DNA of 64,000 bases from positions 682,001-746,000 of the forward strand of contig NZ_SMGE01000001.1 in NCBI RefSeq assembly GCF_004339525.1, read 5' to 3'. A program made the translations under genes and the position numbers. Positions 9,347 to 17,671 of the stretch are shown piece by piece (the stretch's first letter is position 1; every line of letters begins with the position of its first letter). The notes under the pieces are model-generated. The model worked only from the letters and a program-made list of their open reading frames with translations, was not told the DNA's origin and made no database searches. The stretch comes from Flavobacterium sp. 90. GTDB lineage: Bacteria; Bacteroidota; Bacteroidia; Flavobacteriales; Flavobacteriaceae.

Positions 9347-9952
9347 ATGAAAGGTGAAGATTTTAACGATAACGATATACTAATTGAATCTCTAAAAAAT
9401 GGAGATGAAAGAGCTTATACTTATCTAATTGATATGTATCATCACAAACTTTGCGTTTATGCTAACAGTCTGGTAAAGAATGTTTACAGCGCCGAAGATA
9501 TCGTTCAAAACGTATTTATAAAAGTTTGGGAACAACGTACACGTTTAAAATCTGATCATGCAATTAAGAGCTTTCTTTATAAATTGGTTTACAATGAGTT
9601 TATTGATTTATACCGAAAAAATCAATCTTTGTTTTCATTAGAAAAATCATATTACGACGCCTTAAATTCGATTGTTCTTGAAGACGATTCAGAATCTTTG
9701 CAGCGTGTTATAAATGTAGTAAATAAAGAGATTCAAAACCTGCCGCCAAAATGCAAAGAGGTTTTTATTTTAAGCAAAAAAGAAGGTTTAACCAATATTG
9801 AAATTGCAGAACATCTTGACGTTTCTATTAAAGCGGTCGAAGCTCAAATAACCAAAGCATTTTCGATTTTGCGTTCTTCGCTTGACGATAAAATAAAAAG
9901 TTTCTTGTTTATGTTGTTCTCCATAAAGAAAAACTTACGCTTAAATACCTAA
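9347..9952 (+). CDS. ECF-family RNA polymerase sigma-70 factor
   Basis: This 201-residue ECF sigma factor is of the Bacteroidota FecI-like type. Region 2 includes SAEDIVQNVFIKVWEQR (about residues 48-64) and FLYKLVYNEFIDLYRK (76-91). Region 4 contains LPPKCKEVFILSKKEGLTN and the helix-turn-helix IAEHLDVSIKAVEAQITKAF (about 153-172). It is divergently paired with FecR, 291 bp apart, and should direct transcription of the STN-SusC/SusD/TlpA operon and perhaps of itself. The C-terminal tail after region 4 is basic and slightly longer than the core fold needs. The family call is firm; the regulon is inferred from position. Confidence 0.94.
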   Translation: MKGEDFNDNDILIESLKNGDERAYTYLIDMYHHKLCVYANSLVKNVYSAEDIVQNVFIKVWEQRTRLKSDHAIKSFLYKLVYNEFIDLYRKNQSLFSLEKSYYDALNSIVLEDDSESLQRVINVVNKEIQNLPPKCKEVFILSKKEGLTNIEIAEHLDVSIKAVEAQITKAFSILRSSLDDKIKSFLFMLFSIKKNLRLNT

Positions 9953-10001
9953 AATATTCTACGCTTAAAGAAAAGATATTTCGGAATTATCCGAAAGAAA
10001 A

Positions 10002-10033
10002 AAAACTCCAAAATCAAACGACTTTGGAGTTTT
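10002..10033. terminator. Bidirectional terminator between the sigma factor and alkene reductase genes
   Basis: An 11-bp perfect stem (AAAACTCCAAA with TTTGGAGTTTT) around a ten-base loop lies between two convergent genes. The A and T flanks give a U-tract in both directions. A smaller stem (GGTTTC/GAAACC) at 10046-10060, followed by a T-run, may be a second stop for the plus strand. Confidence 0.75.
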
Positions 10034-10081
10034 GTAAATTATACTGGTTTCTGAGAAACCAATATTTTTTTGATTTTATTT

Positions 10082-11194
10082 TTAAAAAATTTGAAAAAAA
10101 GGATAATCAATATAGCCTCGTGCTCCGCCACCTCCAAACAAAGTATGATTGTCTGAAATTTTATTTAAGCTCAAATTTTGTTTTACTCTGGCAGGATAAT
10201 CCGGATTGGTCAAAAAATTTCTTCCAAAACCAACTAAATCAACCCAATTTTCCTGAAGCAATTTCTCCGCTTCTTCAGGAGTTTTATTTCCTGTGGCAAT
10301 AATGGTATTTTTAAAAGTATCTCTAAGTTTAATTCTAAAATCAATTGGAATTTGAGGCGCCTCATCCCAATCCGCTTCGCAAAGATGAATATACGCAACA
10401 TCAAGTTTGTTCAGCTCTTCTGCAGCAAGCATTATCGTTTGCAGAATCTCCGGATCATCCATATCTTTAAAACTAATAAAGGGAGAAAGCCTTATTCCTG
10501 TTTTTTCTTTTCCGACTGCATTCTTTACCGCTTTTGAAATTTCAAGCAATAAACGAATTCTGTTTTCCTTACTGCCTCCATATTCATCCGTTCGTATATT
10601 GCTATTGCTTCTCAAAAACTGATCGATCAGATAACCGTTTGCTCCGTGAATTTCAACACCGTCAAAACCGGCTTCAATAGCATTTTGTGCACCTTCTACA
10701 AATTCTTTAATTACAATTTTAATATCGGTTTTATTCATTTCTCTTGGTTCGTCTACAGGCACAAAGGTGGCGTCACCATTTGGAGCGCCGTCAAAAATGT
10801 AAACACTTGTATTTTGAGCCGTTAGTGACGAAGGTGCTATTGGCTGTAACCCGTTTACTTTAGAACTGCTTACTCTTCCTACATGCCATAACTGCAGAAA
10901 TATTTTGCTACCGTTTTGATGTACCGCGTCTGTTATTAATTTCCAGCCTTCTATTTGCTCTTTACTGTAAATTCCGGGGGTTTTAGCATATCCTTTTCCT
11001 TGCAGAGAAACCTGAACTGCTTCTGTAATTATAATACCTGCCGTGCTTCGCTGAGCATAATATTCTGCCATTAAGCTATTTGGAATATCTCCCGGCTGCG
11101 AAGCTCTTGAACGCGTCATAGGAGCCATTAAAAAACGGTTTTCTAAGTGATTACCGCTTAAATTATAGTGCTGAAATAGTTTTTGATACTTCAT
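10082..11194 (-). CDS. Old Yellow Enzyme-family alkene reductase (NemA-like)
   Basis: This 370-residue cytoplasmic flavoprotein of the OYE family reduces activated C=C bonds, or nitro groups and nitrate esters, with NAD(P)H. The FMN site starts with FLMAPMTRSRA. The substrate-binding pair is His183/Asn186 in EIHGANGYLIDQF, followed by NIRTDEYGGSKENR. LWHVGR (about 102-107) and VGFGRNFLTNPDYP near the end are also family motifs. The length is normal. The gene closes a same-strand cluster with an exported deacetylase, an NTF2-like protein, a porin and an amidohydrolase. It is the only member without a signal peptide, so it may act on the internalised product. The substrate is not determined. 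Confidence 0.92.
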   Translation of the reverse strand: MKYQKLFQHYNLSGNHLENRFLMAPMTRSRASQPGDIPNSLMAEYYAQRSTAGIIITEAVQVSLQGKGYAKTPGIYSKEQIEGWKLITDAVHQNGSKIFLQLWHVGRVSSSKVNGLQPIAPSSLTAQNTSVYIFDGAPNGDATFVPVDEPREMNKTDIKIVIKEFVEGAQNAIEAGFDGVEIHGANGYLIDQFLRSNSNIRTDEYGGSKENRIRLLLEISKAVKNAVGKEKTGIRLSPFISFKDMDDPEILQTIMLAAEELNKLDVAYIHLCEADWDEAPQIPIDFRIKLRDTFKNTIIATGNKTPEEAEKLLQENWVDLVGFGRNFLTNPDYPARVKQNLSLNKISDNHTLFGGGGARGYIDYPFFQIF

Positions 11195-11235
11195 CTTATT
11201 ATGGTTTTAATGATAATAGTTTTAATAGTAATGGC

Positions 11236-12192
11236 TTATTCTCTTATGATGCTCTTGTCCTGATAAGCCATTTGAGCAATCTCGTCTTTTCGTTTAAAAC
11301 TAACTCCTTTATGTTTTTGAATATAACTAATGATTTCGGTCGTCGCACTTACCATTTGCGGCGTTCCTCCTATTCGATCATGAAAACTTATTGACATTTG
11401 TCTGCGCTTAGTTTCTGATTCTTTATAAAGCTGATCAAACTCCATTATAACCTGACGCGCAAACTGATCTGCGCTAAAATTTTTACCTTCTATTAATACA
11501 ATATCATTACAGCGAATGGTATATGGAACTACTGCAAAATCATTTCCTTTTACTTTTAATAAAAAAGGTTCATCACGGCTTAAGTCGTCAATATGATATT
11601 TAAAACCAAGTTCCTGCAGAATTTCCAGTGTATTTGGTCCGCGTCTTAACCAATTTGCATTATACCCCACAGGTTCAAAACCGGTTACTTTTTTAATAGC
11701 TTCTGCCCCGTCTTTGATGAACTTTTTTTCGGTTTCATATGGCATAGAATATTCTGTTGCCCAATCCATACCGTGAGCTGCCGCTTCATGTCCTCTTTGA
11801 ACAATTTCTTTGGCTAGTTCCGGATTTTTCAATACTGCCGATCCTACCATGTGTGAGGTAACTTTGATTCCGAATTTATCCCAATTGTCCAGCATTCTTG
11901 GAATTCCTTCTTTATATCCATATTGATACCAGGTTTCTCCCGGAAGATCTACAAAACCTTTCTGCATATTTTGCGGAAACGGACTTTCAGAATTTACCGG
12001 TTGTCCGCCCGCTTCAAACTGCATCGATACCGATACTACCAAACGAGATCCATCCGCCCATTTGGAAGCAGAATTTTCATTATTGGCTAATTCGTTTGCT
12101 TTAATATCGCTTGCAGAAAATGTACTTATTGGTATCAAACCCGCAAGGCCTGCAAGACCTGCTTGTTTAATAAATGTTCTTCTGTCTTTCAT
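11236..12192 (-). CDS. Tat-exported polysaccharide deacetylase-family (NodB/PuuE-like) protein
   Basis: This 318-residue protein carries a twin-arginine signal (RRTFIKQAG at residues 4-12, then a hydrophobic stretch), so it should be exported folded. The mature part has the NodB fold of the PuuE-like subgroup: VSVSMQFEAGGQ, GHEAAAHGMDWATEYSMP, then GYNANWLRRGPNTLEIL. PuuE-type members hydrolyse cyclic amides such as allantoin rather than acetylated sugars, so an amidase role is at least as likely as deacetylation of a glycan. It lies 41 bp upstream of the alkene reductase and beside a secreted amidohydrolase. Family confidence is good; the substrate is unknown. Confidence 0.85.
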   Translation of the reverse strand: MKDRRTFIKQAGLAGLAGLIPISTFSASDIKANELANNENSASKWADGSRLVVSVSMQFEAGGQPVNSESPFPQNMQKGFVDLPGETWYQYGYKEGIPRMLDNWDKFGIKVTSHMVGSAVLKNPELAKEIVQRGHEAAAHGMDWATEYSMPYETEKKFIKDGAEAIKKVTGFEPVGYNANWLRRGPNTLEILQELGFKYHIDDLSRDEPFLLKVKGNDFAVVPYTIRCNDIVLIEGKNFSADQFARQVIMEFDQLYKESETKRRQMSISFHDRIGGTPQMVSATTEIISYIQKHKGVSFKRKDEIAQMAYQDKSIIRE

Positions 12193-12240
12193 AAATGTTG
12201 ATTTTAAGATATAACGTATTTCCTCTTCATTGAAAACATT

Positions 12241-12714
12241 TTATTTCAGTACTTTTTCAATAATCAGCGTTTCTTCATAGAGTGAAAATCTACTAATCAG
12301 ATTATTTTCTACTGTTATATGAATGGCAAGGGGCATTTTAAAATGTTTACCATTTTTTTTCACTGTTCTTTCAACAAAACCAAAAACCGCCACTTCATTT
12401 CCTCTCAACAAAAAAGATTGTGCTTCGAGTTTTTCACTTCCATCAACAAAATAACTAAAGAGGGTTTTGAATAATTCTGAAATTTCTTCTCTCTTAGAGC
12501 GATGTCCCGTCCATGGCATATATTTCGATTCGAAAATATACCAATCTACTTTTTCGGAAACCATAGAAGCTATTTTTTCCGGATCTTTCGCTCCAATATA
12601 TCCGAAGAACTTCTCAGCAGTTTCTTTTGTTTTGATTTCTTCATCAGTGTACACTTGTGCTTGTACCGAAAAACCAATCAATAACATTGCTGTTATTAAT
12701 GTTATAGTTTTCAT
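12241..12714 (-). CDS. Exported NTF2-like (SnoaL-type) protein
   Basis: This small alpha+beta cone-fold protein has 157 residues. I place the start at 12714 (MKTITLITAMLLIGFSVQAQ), which begins a clean Sec signal peptide. The longer frame to 12741 would put nine odd residues before it and would overlap a 15-bp repeated motif. After the signal, KTKETAEKFFGYIGAKDPEKI and the WTGHRSKREEISELFKTLF pattern are typical of SnoaL/NTF2-like domains. Members bind or transform small hydrophobic molecules, often as isomerases or hydrolases. The gene sits between the porin and the deacetylase, so a helper role in the same route is reasonable. Confidence 0.78.
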   Translation of the reverse strand: MKTITLITAMLLIGFSVQAQVYTDEEIKTKETAEKFFGYIGAKDPEKIASMVSEKVDWYIFESKYMPWTGHRSKREEISELFKTLFSYFVDGSEKLEAQSFLLRGNEVAVFGFVERTVKKNGKHFKMPLAIHITVENNLISRFSLYEETLIIEKVLK

Positions 12715-12720
12715 TTTTGA

Positions 12721-12735
12721 TATAAAGACCGATTT
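12721..12735 (-). promoter_or_regulatory. 15-bp repeated motif, copy 1 (possible operator or promoter)
   Basis: On the minus strand the sequence AAATCGGTCTTTATA ends six bases before the start codon of the NTF2-like gene. The identical 15 bases occur upstream of the amidohydrolase gene at 16038-16052. Two exact copies ahead of two genes of one cluster suggest a shared control site. No -33/-7 consensus was recognised in it. Confidence 0.45.
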
Positions 12736-12781
12736 TTCCATAATGATGTTTTTTTAAAATTATTTTGATGCAGCTTTCACG

Positions 12782-14155
12782 TTAAAAATGAAGCTGCATT
12801 GTAATTCCTGTAAAGAATATATTTTTACCTGTTCCGGATGCTTTGATATAATCTTTTGCCTGAAACCAAGTCGCTTCGAGCCTGAAATAAAGGTATTGAT
12901 TGGGTTCCCAAATCATTTCACTTTCTAATTGGTTTCCTATTTTCTTTGCTGTAGTGGTATCTCCGGGATAAATCAAAGTCGTATTTGGTGCATAAATACC
13001 GTCGTTGCTGCTGTATCTCCAAAACATATCATAATCAATTACCCAATCAACGTTTTTGAGAATTTCAAAACTCAATGATGGATGAAAATCAATTAAATTG
13101 GAAGGCCCGATTACGGAAGCTAATCCAAAATAAGCACCTCTTGGAAAAAGCGGATTAAAGGTTTGCAAACTTGTATCGCCTTCCGTTTTGTCTCCGCTTA
13201 TTACTTCTGTTTTAAAACCAATTTCAGGACGAAATTTTACGGCATTAAACCGATATCCCGCATTAATAGAAGCTGTCCAGGCACTAATATTTTTATCAGC
13301 AACATTCCCAAATTGGTAAACAGCTTCTCCGTCATAACGCCAGTTTTCTGTTTTACCCCAAATTCGTGTTCCTACAGATTGTCGGTTTTCTTTTCCTGTT
13401 GCATCATTAAACGCAGCGTGAGCTCTTTCGTAACCTAAATAATAAACATCAATATTTTTGATCACCGGTATTTTGTTAAACACCAAATAACTTCCCCATA
13501 ATTGCCTGTCTTTATTCGACGCATCATCAAAAATACCATCGTGTGCTACAACGTAATGTGTGTAAAATAAATCTGTTGTGAAATTTTGTCTCGATACAAT
13601 TGCTTTAATTCCGTCAAAAGATTGCCTGTTGTTAGGTCCGTCTCTAACGGCAACCAAACGCTGTGATCCATAAGTGAGTTCCTGTCTTCCTACTCTTAAA
13701 ATAAGTCTTTTTGCGCCCTCATTTATGAAATTAAAATCTGCAAATGCCTGATGTACTTCAAGCGGATTTTGTTCTACGGGATTCGGATCGATTCTGCCGT
13801 CTGCCAAACTGCTTTGTGTCTGAACAAAAGTTCTGAAAAATTTTCCAGCATGAAAATCGGCATGAAATAAATACCTTCCTAAAACATAACCATCGTTATC
13901 CTGCGGACCATCTCCCCAATTTTCATTTTTAGCATAGAAGTACTGAAATCGGATATCGCCCCCAAAACTGATATAAGTTTCTTTGGAAGCAGAAACTGGC
14001 AGGAATTTCATTGTTTTATACCAATCATTGCTTACGGTATCATTTTTTAAAACACTATAATTTTCATCAAATCGCAGTGATTTAAACGCAGGATATCGTT
14101 GTGCAAAACCAGAAAATGAAAGCAATAAAACCACCAATAGGATTTTGTTTTTCAT
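12782..14155 (-). CDS. Alginate export-family outer-membrane porin
   Basis: This 457-residue predicted beta-barrel has a Sec signal (about residues 1-18, SGFAQR). Repeated amphipathic strands rich in aromatic residues end in FFTGITMQLHF with a terminal Phe. The segments YISFGGDIRFQYFYAKNENWG, LGRYLFHADFHAGKFFRTFVQ and LRVGRQELTYGSQRLVAVRDGPNNRQSFDG resemble the AlgE-like alginate export domain. Despite the name, most Bacteroidota members sit in catabolic clusters and probably act as substrate-specific porins. It follows the amidohydrolase by 29 bp, and the two are probably co-transcribed. No alginate enzyme is present, so transport of alginate is not supported. Confidence 0.86.
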   Translation of the reverse strand: MKNKILLVVLLLSFSGFAQRYPAFKSLRFDENYSVLKNDTVSNDWYKTMKFLPVSASKETYISFGGDIRFQYFYAKNENWGDGPQDNDGYVLGRYLFHADFHAGKFFRTFVQTQSSLADGRIDPNPVEQNPLEVHQAFADFNFINEGAKRLILRVGRQELTYGSQRLVAVRDGPNNRQSFDGIKAIVSRQNFTTDLFYTHYVVAHDGIFDDASNKDRQLWGSYLVFNKIPVIKNIDVYYLGYERAHAAFNDATGKENRQSVGTRIWGKTENWRYDGEAVYQFGNVADKNISAWTASINAGYRFNAVKFRPEIGFKTEVISGDKTEGDTSLQTFNPLFPRGAYFGLASVIGPSNLIDFHPSLSFEILKNVDWVIDYDMFWRYSSNDGIYAPNTTLIYPGDTTTAKKIGNQLESEMIWEPNQYLYFRLEATWFQAKDYIKASGTGKNIFFTGITMQLHF

Positions 14156-14184
14156 AATTCAATTTTAAATTATCAACTTGATGC

Positions 14185-15954
14185 TTAAAGTTTTTTAGTG
14201 TATCCTCCAAAATATTTCACTGGCGACCAATCCGGAATTACCGGAGCTATTTCAGGATCAAATGTTTTAAATTCTCTTGCGCCATAAACTATTTTTCCAT
14301 TTACAATTGTCAGATCCGATTCGATATTTCGAACTTTATCCGTTGAAATGGTAAAATAATCTTCTGATAAAATCGACATATCGGCATACATTCCTTTTAT
14401 CAATTTTCCTTTTTCTTTTTCTTCACCCGAAAACCACGCACTTCCTGAAGAATACAATTGAAGCGCAGTAAATTTATCCAAAACCTGCTCTTTTGGCCAG
14501 AACTGCATTCCGCCTAACGTTTTTCCTGTAATGAGCCAATGCAGCGCCATCCAGGGATTGTAGGTTGAAATACGTGTCGCATCGGTTCCCATTCCTACCG
14601 GGATTCCCATTTCGAGCATTTTTTTAATTGGAGGAAGCTGTGTCTTTGGAGCGCCGTACATTTTCTCATACAATTCTCCCTGAAAATACATTCTGAATTG
14701 AACTGCAATTCCACCGTTAAGTGCTTTTACACGTTCTAATTCCTGAGGCGTAATGGTTTCGGCATGATCAAAAAACCATCGTAAACCATTAAACGGAATT
14801 TCTTTATTTACTTTTTCAAAAACATTTAGCATCCTGTCAATTGATTCCCCATAAGTAGCATGCAATCGAAACGGCCATCTGTTTTTAACAAGCAGACGAA
14901 TAATTGGTTCAAGATCTTTTTCCATTTCATCAGAAAGTACAATTCTTGGTTCCAGAAAGTTTTCGAAATCGGCGGCAGAAGCTACAATATTTTCTCCGGC
15001 GCCTTCTTCGGTATAACCGTTGGCAACCAAAAGATTATCGTTTTTATTGATAACGGTTTCAGCAACCCATTTTTCATAATCCTGAAGTTCCTTGCCTTTT
15101 TGCTGTGCAAACAAATAATAAGAGATTCTAAGGTTTAGTTTTCCCTGTTTCGCCAATTCCATAGAAGTCGCATAATCTGATGGGAAATTTTGTGATCCTC
15201 CCGCTGCATCAATTACTGAGGTTAATCCAAAGCGATTTAGTTCCCGATTAAACTGGAGAGAACTGTTGATTCTTTCTTCGGGAGTTAATTTTGTGGTTAA
15301 TCCCAACGTAGTATAAATTGCTTTTGGAGTTTCTTTTGCAAACATTAATCCGGTTAGATTTCCGTTTTTATCCTGTTCCAAAACACTTCCTTCATAATGA
15401 GTATCTTTGGTATAACCTAAAACTTCAATTCCTTTTTTGTTTAAAAAAGCTTTGCCGTAGAGATACGTTATAAAGACAGGTTTGTCAGGAACTGCAGCAT
15501 TTATTTCCTCGATTGTTGGCTGTCTTTTTTCTTCAAAACCATATTCGTTCCAGCCTCCGATAACTTTTATCCAAACGCCCGGCGGAGTTCTGGCAGCTTG
15601 TTCTTTAAGCATTTCCATAGCTCTTTTTAGCGTTTTTACACCATCCCAACGCAATTCTGAGTTATAATTTAAGCCTTCGCGAATCACATGAATATGGCTG
15701 TCATTTAATCCAGGAACAACGGTTTTACCTTTAGCATCAACAATTTTAGTGACTGTAGTTTTATACGTTTCTAAAATACTTTTAGAAGTTCCTGTTGCCA
15801 AAATAATTCCGTCTTTTATTGCCAGCGCCTGAACAAATTCGCCAGCTTTTTGCATCGTGGCAATTTTTCCGTTATAAAGAATCAAATCTGCTTTTTCCTG
15901 AGACTGAACCAACAGTCCAAAGAAAAATAATAGTATTAATAATATTCGTTTCAT
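14185..15954 (-). CDS. Secreted amidohydrolase family 3 (YtcJ-like) metal-dependent hydrolase
   Basis: This 589-residue protein starts at 15954 (MKRILLILLFFFGLLVQSQE), which gives a proper Sec signal. The frame to 16032 adds 26 unrelated residues. The family-3 amidohydrolase pattern is clear: an N-terminal composite domain (ADLILYNGKIATM), the metal motif DSHIHV, later RLHATYGES, FFDHAETI and GMGTDATR, and a C-terminal return to the composite domain (DLTIVNGKIVYGAREF). Such enzymes hydrolyse amides, cyclic imides or carbamates. Export is unusual compared with cytosolic dihydropyrimidinase-like relatives but common for this branch in Bacteroidota. It is the first gene of the cluster and has a copy of the repeated 15-bp motif 84 bp upstream. 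Confidence 0.88.
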   Translation of the reverse strand: MKRILLILLFFFGLLVQSQEKADLILYNGKIATMQKAGEFVQALAIKDGIILATGTSKSILETYKTTVTKIVDAKGKTVVPGLNDSHIHVIREGLNYNSELRWDGVKTLKRAMEMLKEQAARTPPGVWIKVIGGWNEYGFEEKRQPTIEEINAAVPDKPVFITYLYGKAFLNKKGIEVLGYTKDTHYEGSVLEQDKNGNLTGLMFAKETPKAIYTTLGLTTKLTPEERINSSLQFNRELNRFGLTSVIDAAGGSQNFPSDYATSMELAKQGKLNLRISYYLFAQQKGKELQDYEKWVAETVINKNDNLLVANGYTEEGAGENIVASAADFENFLEPRIVLSDEMEKDLEPIIRLLVKNRWPFRLHATYGESIDRMLNVFEKVNKEIPFNGLRWFFDHAETITPQELERVKALNGGIAVQFRMYFQGELYEKMYGAPKTQLPPIKKMLEMGIPVGMGTDATRISTYNPWMALHWLITGKTLGGMQFWPKEQVLDKFTALQLYSSGSAWFSGEEKEKGKLIKGMYADMSILSEDYFTISTDKVRNIESDLTIVNGKIVYGAREFKTFDPEIAPVIPDWSPVKYFGGYTKKL

Positions 15955-16037
15955 TTTTTTAGATTTTAGTTTTAATTGATTAATAAGTAATTGGTTATTA
16001 TAAATTTTTATGCTGGCAATTTTGCGATCCATTCGTG

Positions 16038-16052
16038 TATAAAGACCGATTT
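16038..16052 (-). promoter_or_regulatory. 15-bp repeated motif, copy 2 (possible operator or promoter)
   Basis: This is an exact copy of the motif found at 12721-12735, here 84 bp before the amidohydrolase start codon. The flanking bases differ, so it is not part of a longer duplicated block. A binding site for a shared regulator is the simplest reading. No regulator gene lies inside the cluster. Confidence 0.45.
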
Positions 16053-16572
16053 AAAACAAAGTGATTTCTTTCTGGAAAAACCTTGTAATTTGTGATAGAA
16101 TTTTGGTACGAGTATCTTTTGTAGTAGGGTTTTGAGTCAGCATAATATATATTTTAATGTTATGCCGAGTTATAAACCAAAATGAAGCCAACTTTATAAA
16201 CGACTAAAAATCAATAATTTACAAATAATTAAAGTTTTAAAACCAACTATATTTCGCTATTTAACGAAAATGCAGCAACTTAATATCGCTTTTTAATGAA
16301 ATGTCAGAAGTAAATTTAAAATGGTAATTTGATGGAAGTAAAATGTAACAGAAAATCTGTTTGGTCGCAAAGTTAGAGGGTGATAAGCGATGAAATTGAA
16401 AGGGAGCTTTTTAAGAAAATAAAAATGTAAACCAGACCAAAGGGTGATTTTTTTCTCAAACAAGGACGAATCATCACCTGCCTGTTTATGCTAGAAACAG
16501 GACTAGTACGTTATTACTATACTGTAGAAGATCGTGAGATAATTACAAAACTATTGAAATTGAATATAAAAA

Positions 16573-16597
16573 AAGAAGGTCATTAACGACCTTCTTC
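16573..16597 (-). terminator. Terminator after the GH5 lipoprotein gene
   Basis: The stem AAGAAGGTC/GACCTTCTT closes over a short loop and is followed on the minus strand by a seven-T run. It begins about 30 bp after the stop codon at 16625 and marks the end of the xylan region. Confidence 0.8.
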
Positions 16598-16624
16598 CCT
16601 ATTAAAATTTATTTCATTTTTAAA

Positions 16625-17671
16625 TTAATTCTCACCCCAGCCATATCTTACGCGAAATACACCAGAATTATTAACCGTATTAATTGTAATATTTGTTCCG
16701 CTTCCTCCTCTTGTAAATAAACTATAAGAATCTCCATCTCTTAAACCAGGCCAATACACACTGGCAATATTGTCTGTCCTGCATACATCACTGGTTGCTA
16801 CTATGTAAGCGATTTCGTTATCAGACTGATTACCATTTTGATAATCTTTACCTGAGTTCATTCCGGCACCAAATTCAGTAATTACTGTTCGGCTTCCATA
16901 ACTTCCTATACGACTGCGCCAATCTGCTCTCCATTGCGTAACTGTTCTGGTCGCCCAATAAGCATAATTGTGCAATCCCAGCAAACAGCCATTAAAACGA
17001 CTATCTGCTCCAACTCCGGTAACATTTTCCGAATATCCTGTTCCACCCAAGATTATTCGCCCTTTTGGAACATTCGGATAAGTAGAAAGAAACTGAGCAT
17101 AAATAGTTGTTAATTGTGCTAAAGTGTAACCATGAGGCTCATTAAACGGTTCAAAATACACATTTGCGTTGCCTTGATATTTATTTACAACCGTAGTCCA
17201 CATTGTCCAAAAAGCTGTCGTATTGTCGATCATACCATCTTTTGATGATGAAGACTCCCAACAGGCAATAATTACTTTCCAGCCCTTACTGGTCGCTTTG
17301 TCTATTACTCCTTGATAACTAGCCCACCAACTGTCTGAAACTGAAGGTGGATTAATTGGAATACGTATTGTATTTACTCCGTTTATTTTACTGGTAAAAC
17401 CATTTAATACAGCATCTGTTTTTGCCACAACTGTAGCATAATTATCAGCCGCTTCTAAACCCGATGGAATAACCCAACCATCTACAAAATTATCTCGCCC
17501 GTCTGCCCAATTTAGTCCGGCAATCGATGCGGCTCCAACTTTAGCAGTAGAAGCATTATTTTTAATAACAGTTTCTTTTTCTATCGCGCTTGCCTGATTA
17601 ACTTCAATAACTTCATCTTTTGAACATGCACATACAATGATGCTTAACATTAATAAATATCTTTTTTTCAT
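16625..17671 (-). CDS. GH5 glycoside hydrolase, lipoprotein
   Basis: This 348-residue GH5 endo-glycanase candidate has a short leader that ends in IIVCACSKDE. A lipidated Cys16 (or Cys14) and following acidic residues suggest surface display. The TIM-barrel core runs from about residue 50 to the end with no accessory domain. The acid/base Glu178 lies in YFEPFNEPHGY and the nucleophile Glu266 in RTVITEFGAG. GH5 subfamilies cut beta-1,4-glucan, mannan or xylan, and the subfamily cannot be fixed by eye. It is the last gene of the xylan region, with its own terminator. A gap of 640 bp separates it from the next GH5, so it may have its own promoter. Confidence 0.9.
   Translation of the reverse strand: MKKRYLLMLSIIVCACSKDEVIEVNQASAIEKETVIKNNASTAKVGAASIAGLNWADGRDNFVDGWVIPSGLEAADNYATVVAKTDAVLNGFTSKINGVNTIRIPINPPSVSDSWWASYQGVIDKATSKGWKVIIACWESSSSKDGMIDNTTAFWTMWTTVVNKYQGNANVYFEPFNEPHGYTLAQLTTIYAQFLSTYPNVPKGRIILGGTGYSENVTGVGADSRFNGCLLGLHNYAYWATRTVTQWRADWRSRIGSYGSRTVITEFGAGMNSGKDYQNGNQSDNEIAYIVATSDVCRTDNIASVYWPGLRDGDSYSLFTRGGSGTNITINTVNNSGVFRVRYGWGEN

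Larger units (their letters stand above)
15955..16624. other. Intergenic region upstream of the amidohydrolase
   Basis: The region holds the second copy of the 15-bp motif (16038-16052) and the terminator of the GH5 lipoprotein gene (16573-16597). The middle is AT-rich with no convincing gene. A 32-codon plus-strand frame at 16488-16586 runs into the terminator and was not accepted. Confidence 0.6.

Noticed and set aside
12782..14155. Alginate utilization locus
   Set aside because: The porin belongs to the alginate-export family, but no alginate lyase or uronate enzyme is present.
16488..16586. 32-codon plus-strand frame (MLETGLVRYYYTVEDREI...) before the GH5 lipoprotein terminator
   Set aside because: Its end overlaps the terminator hairpin, no ribosome binding site is visible, and no family is recognised.
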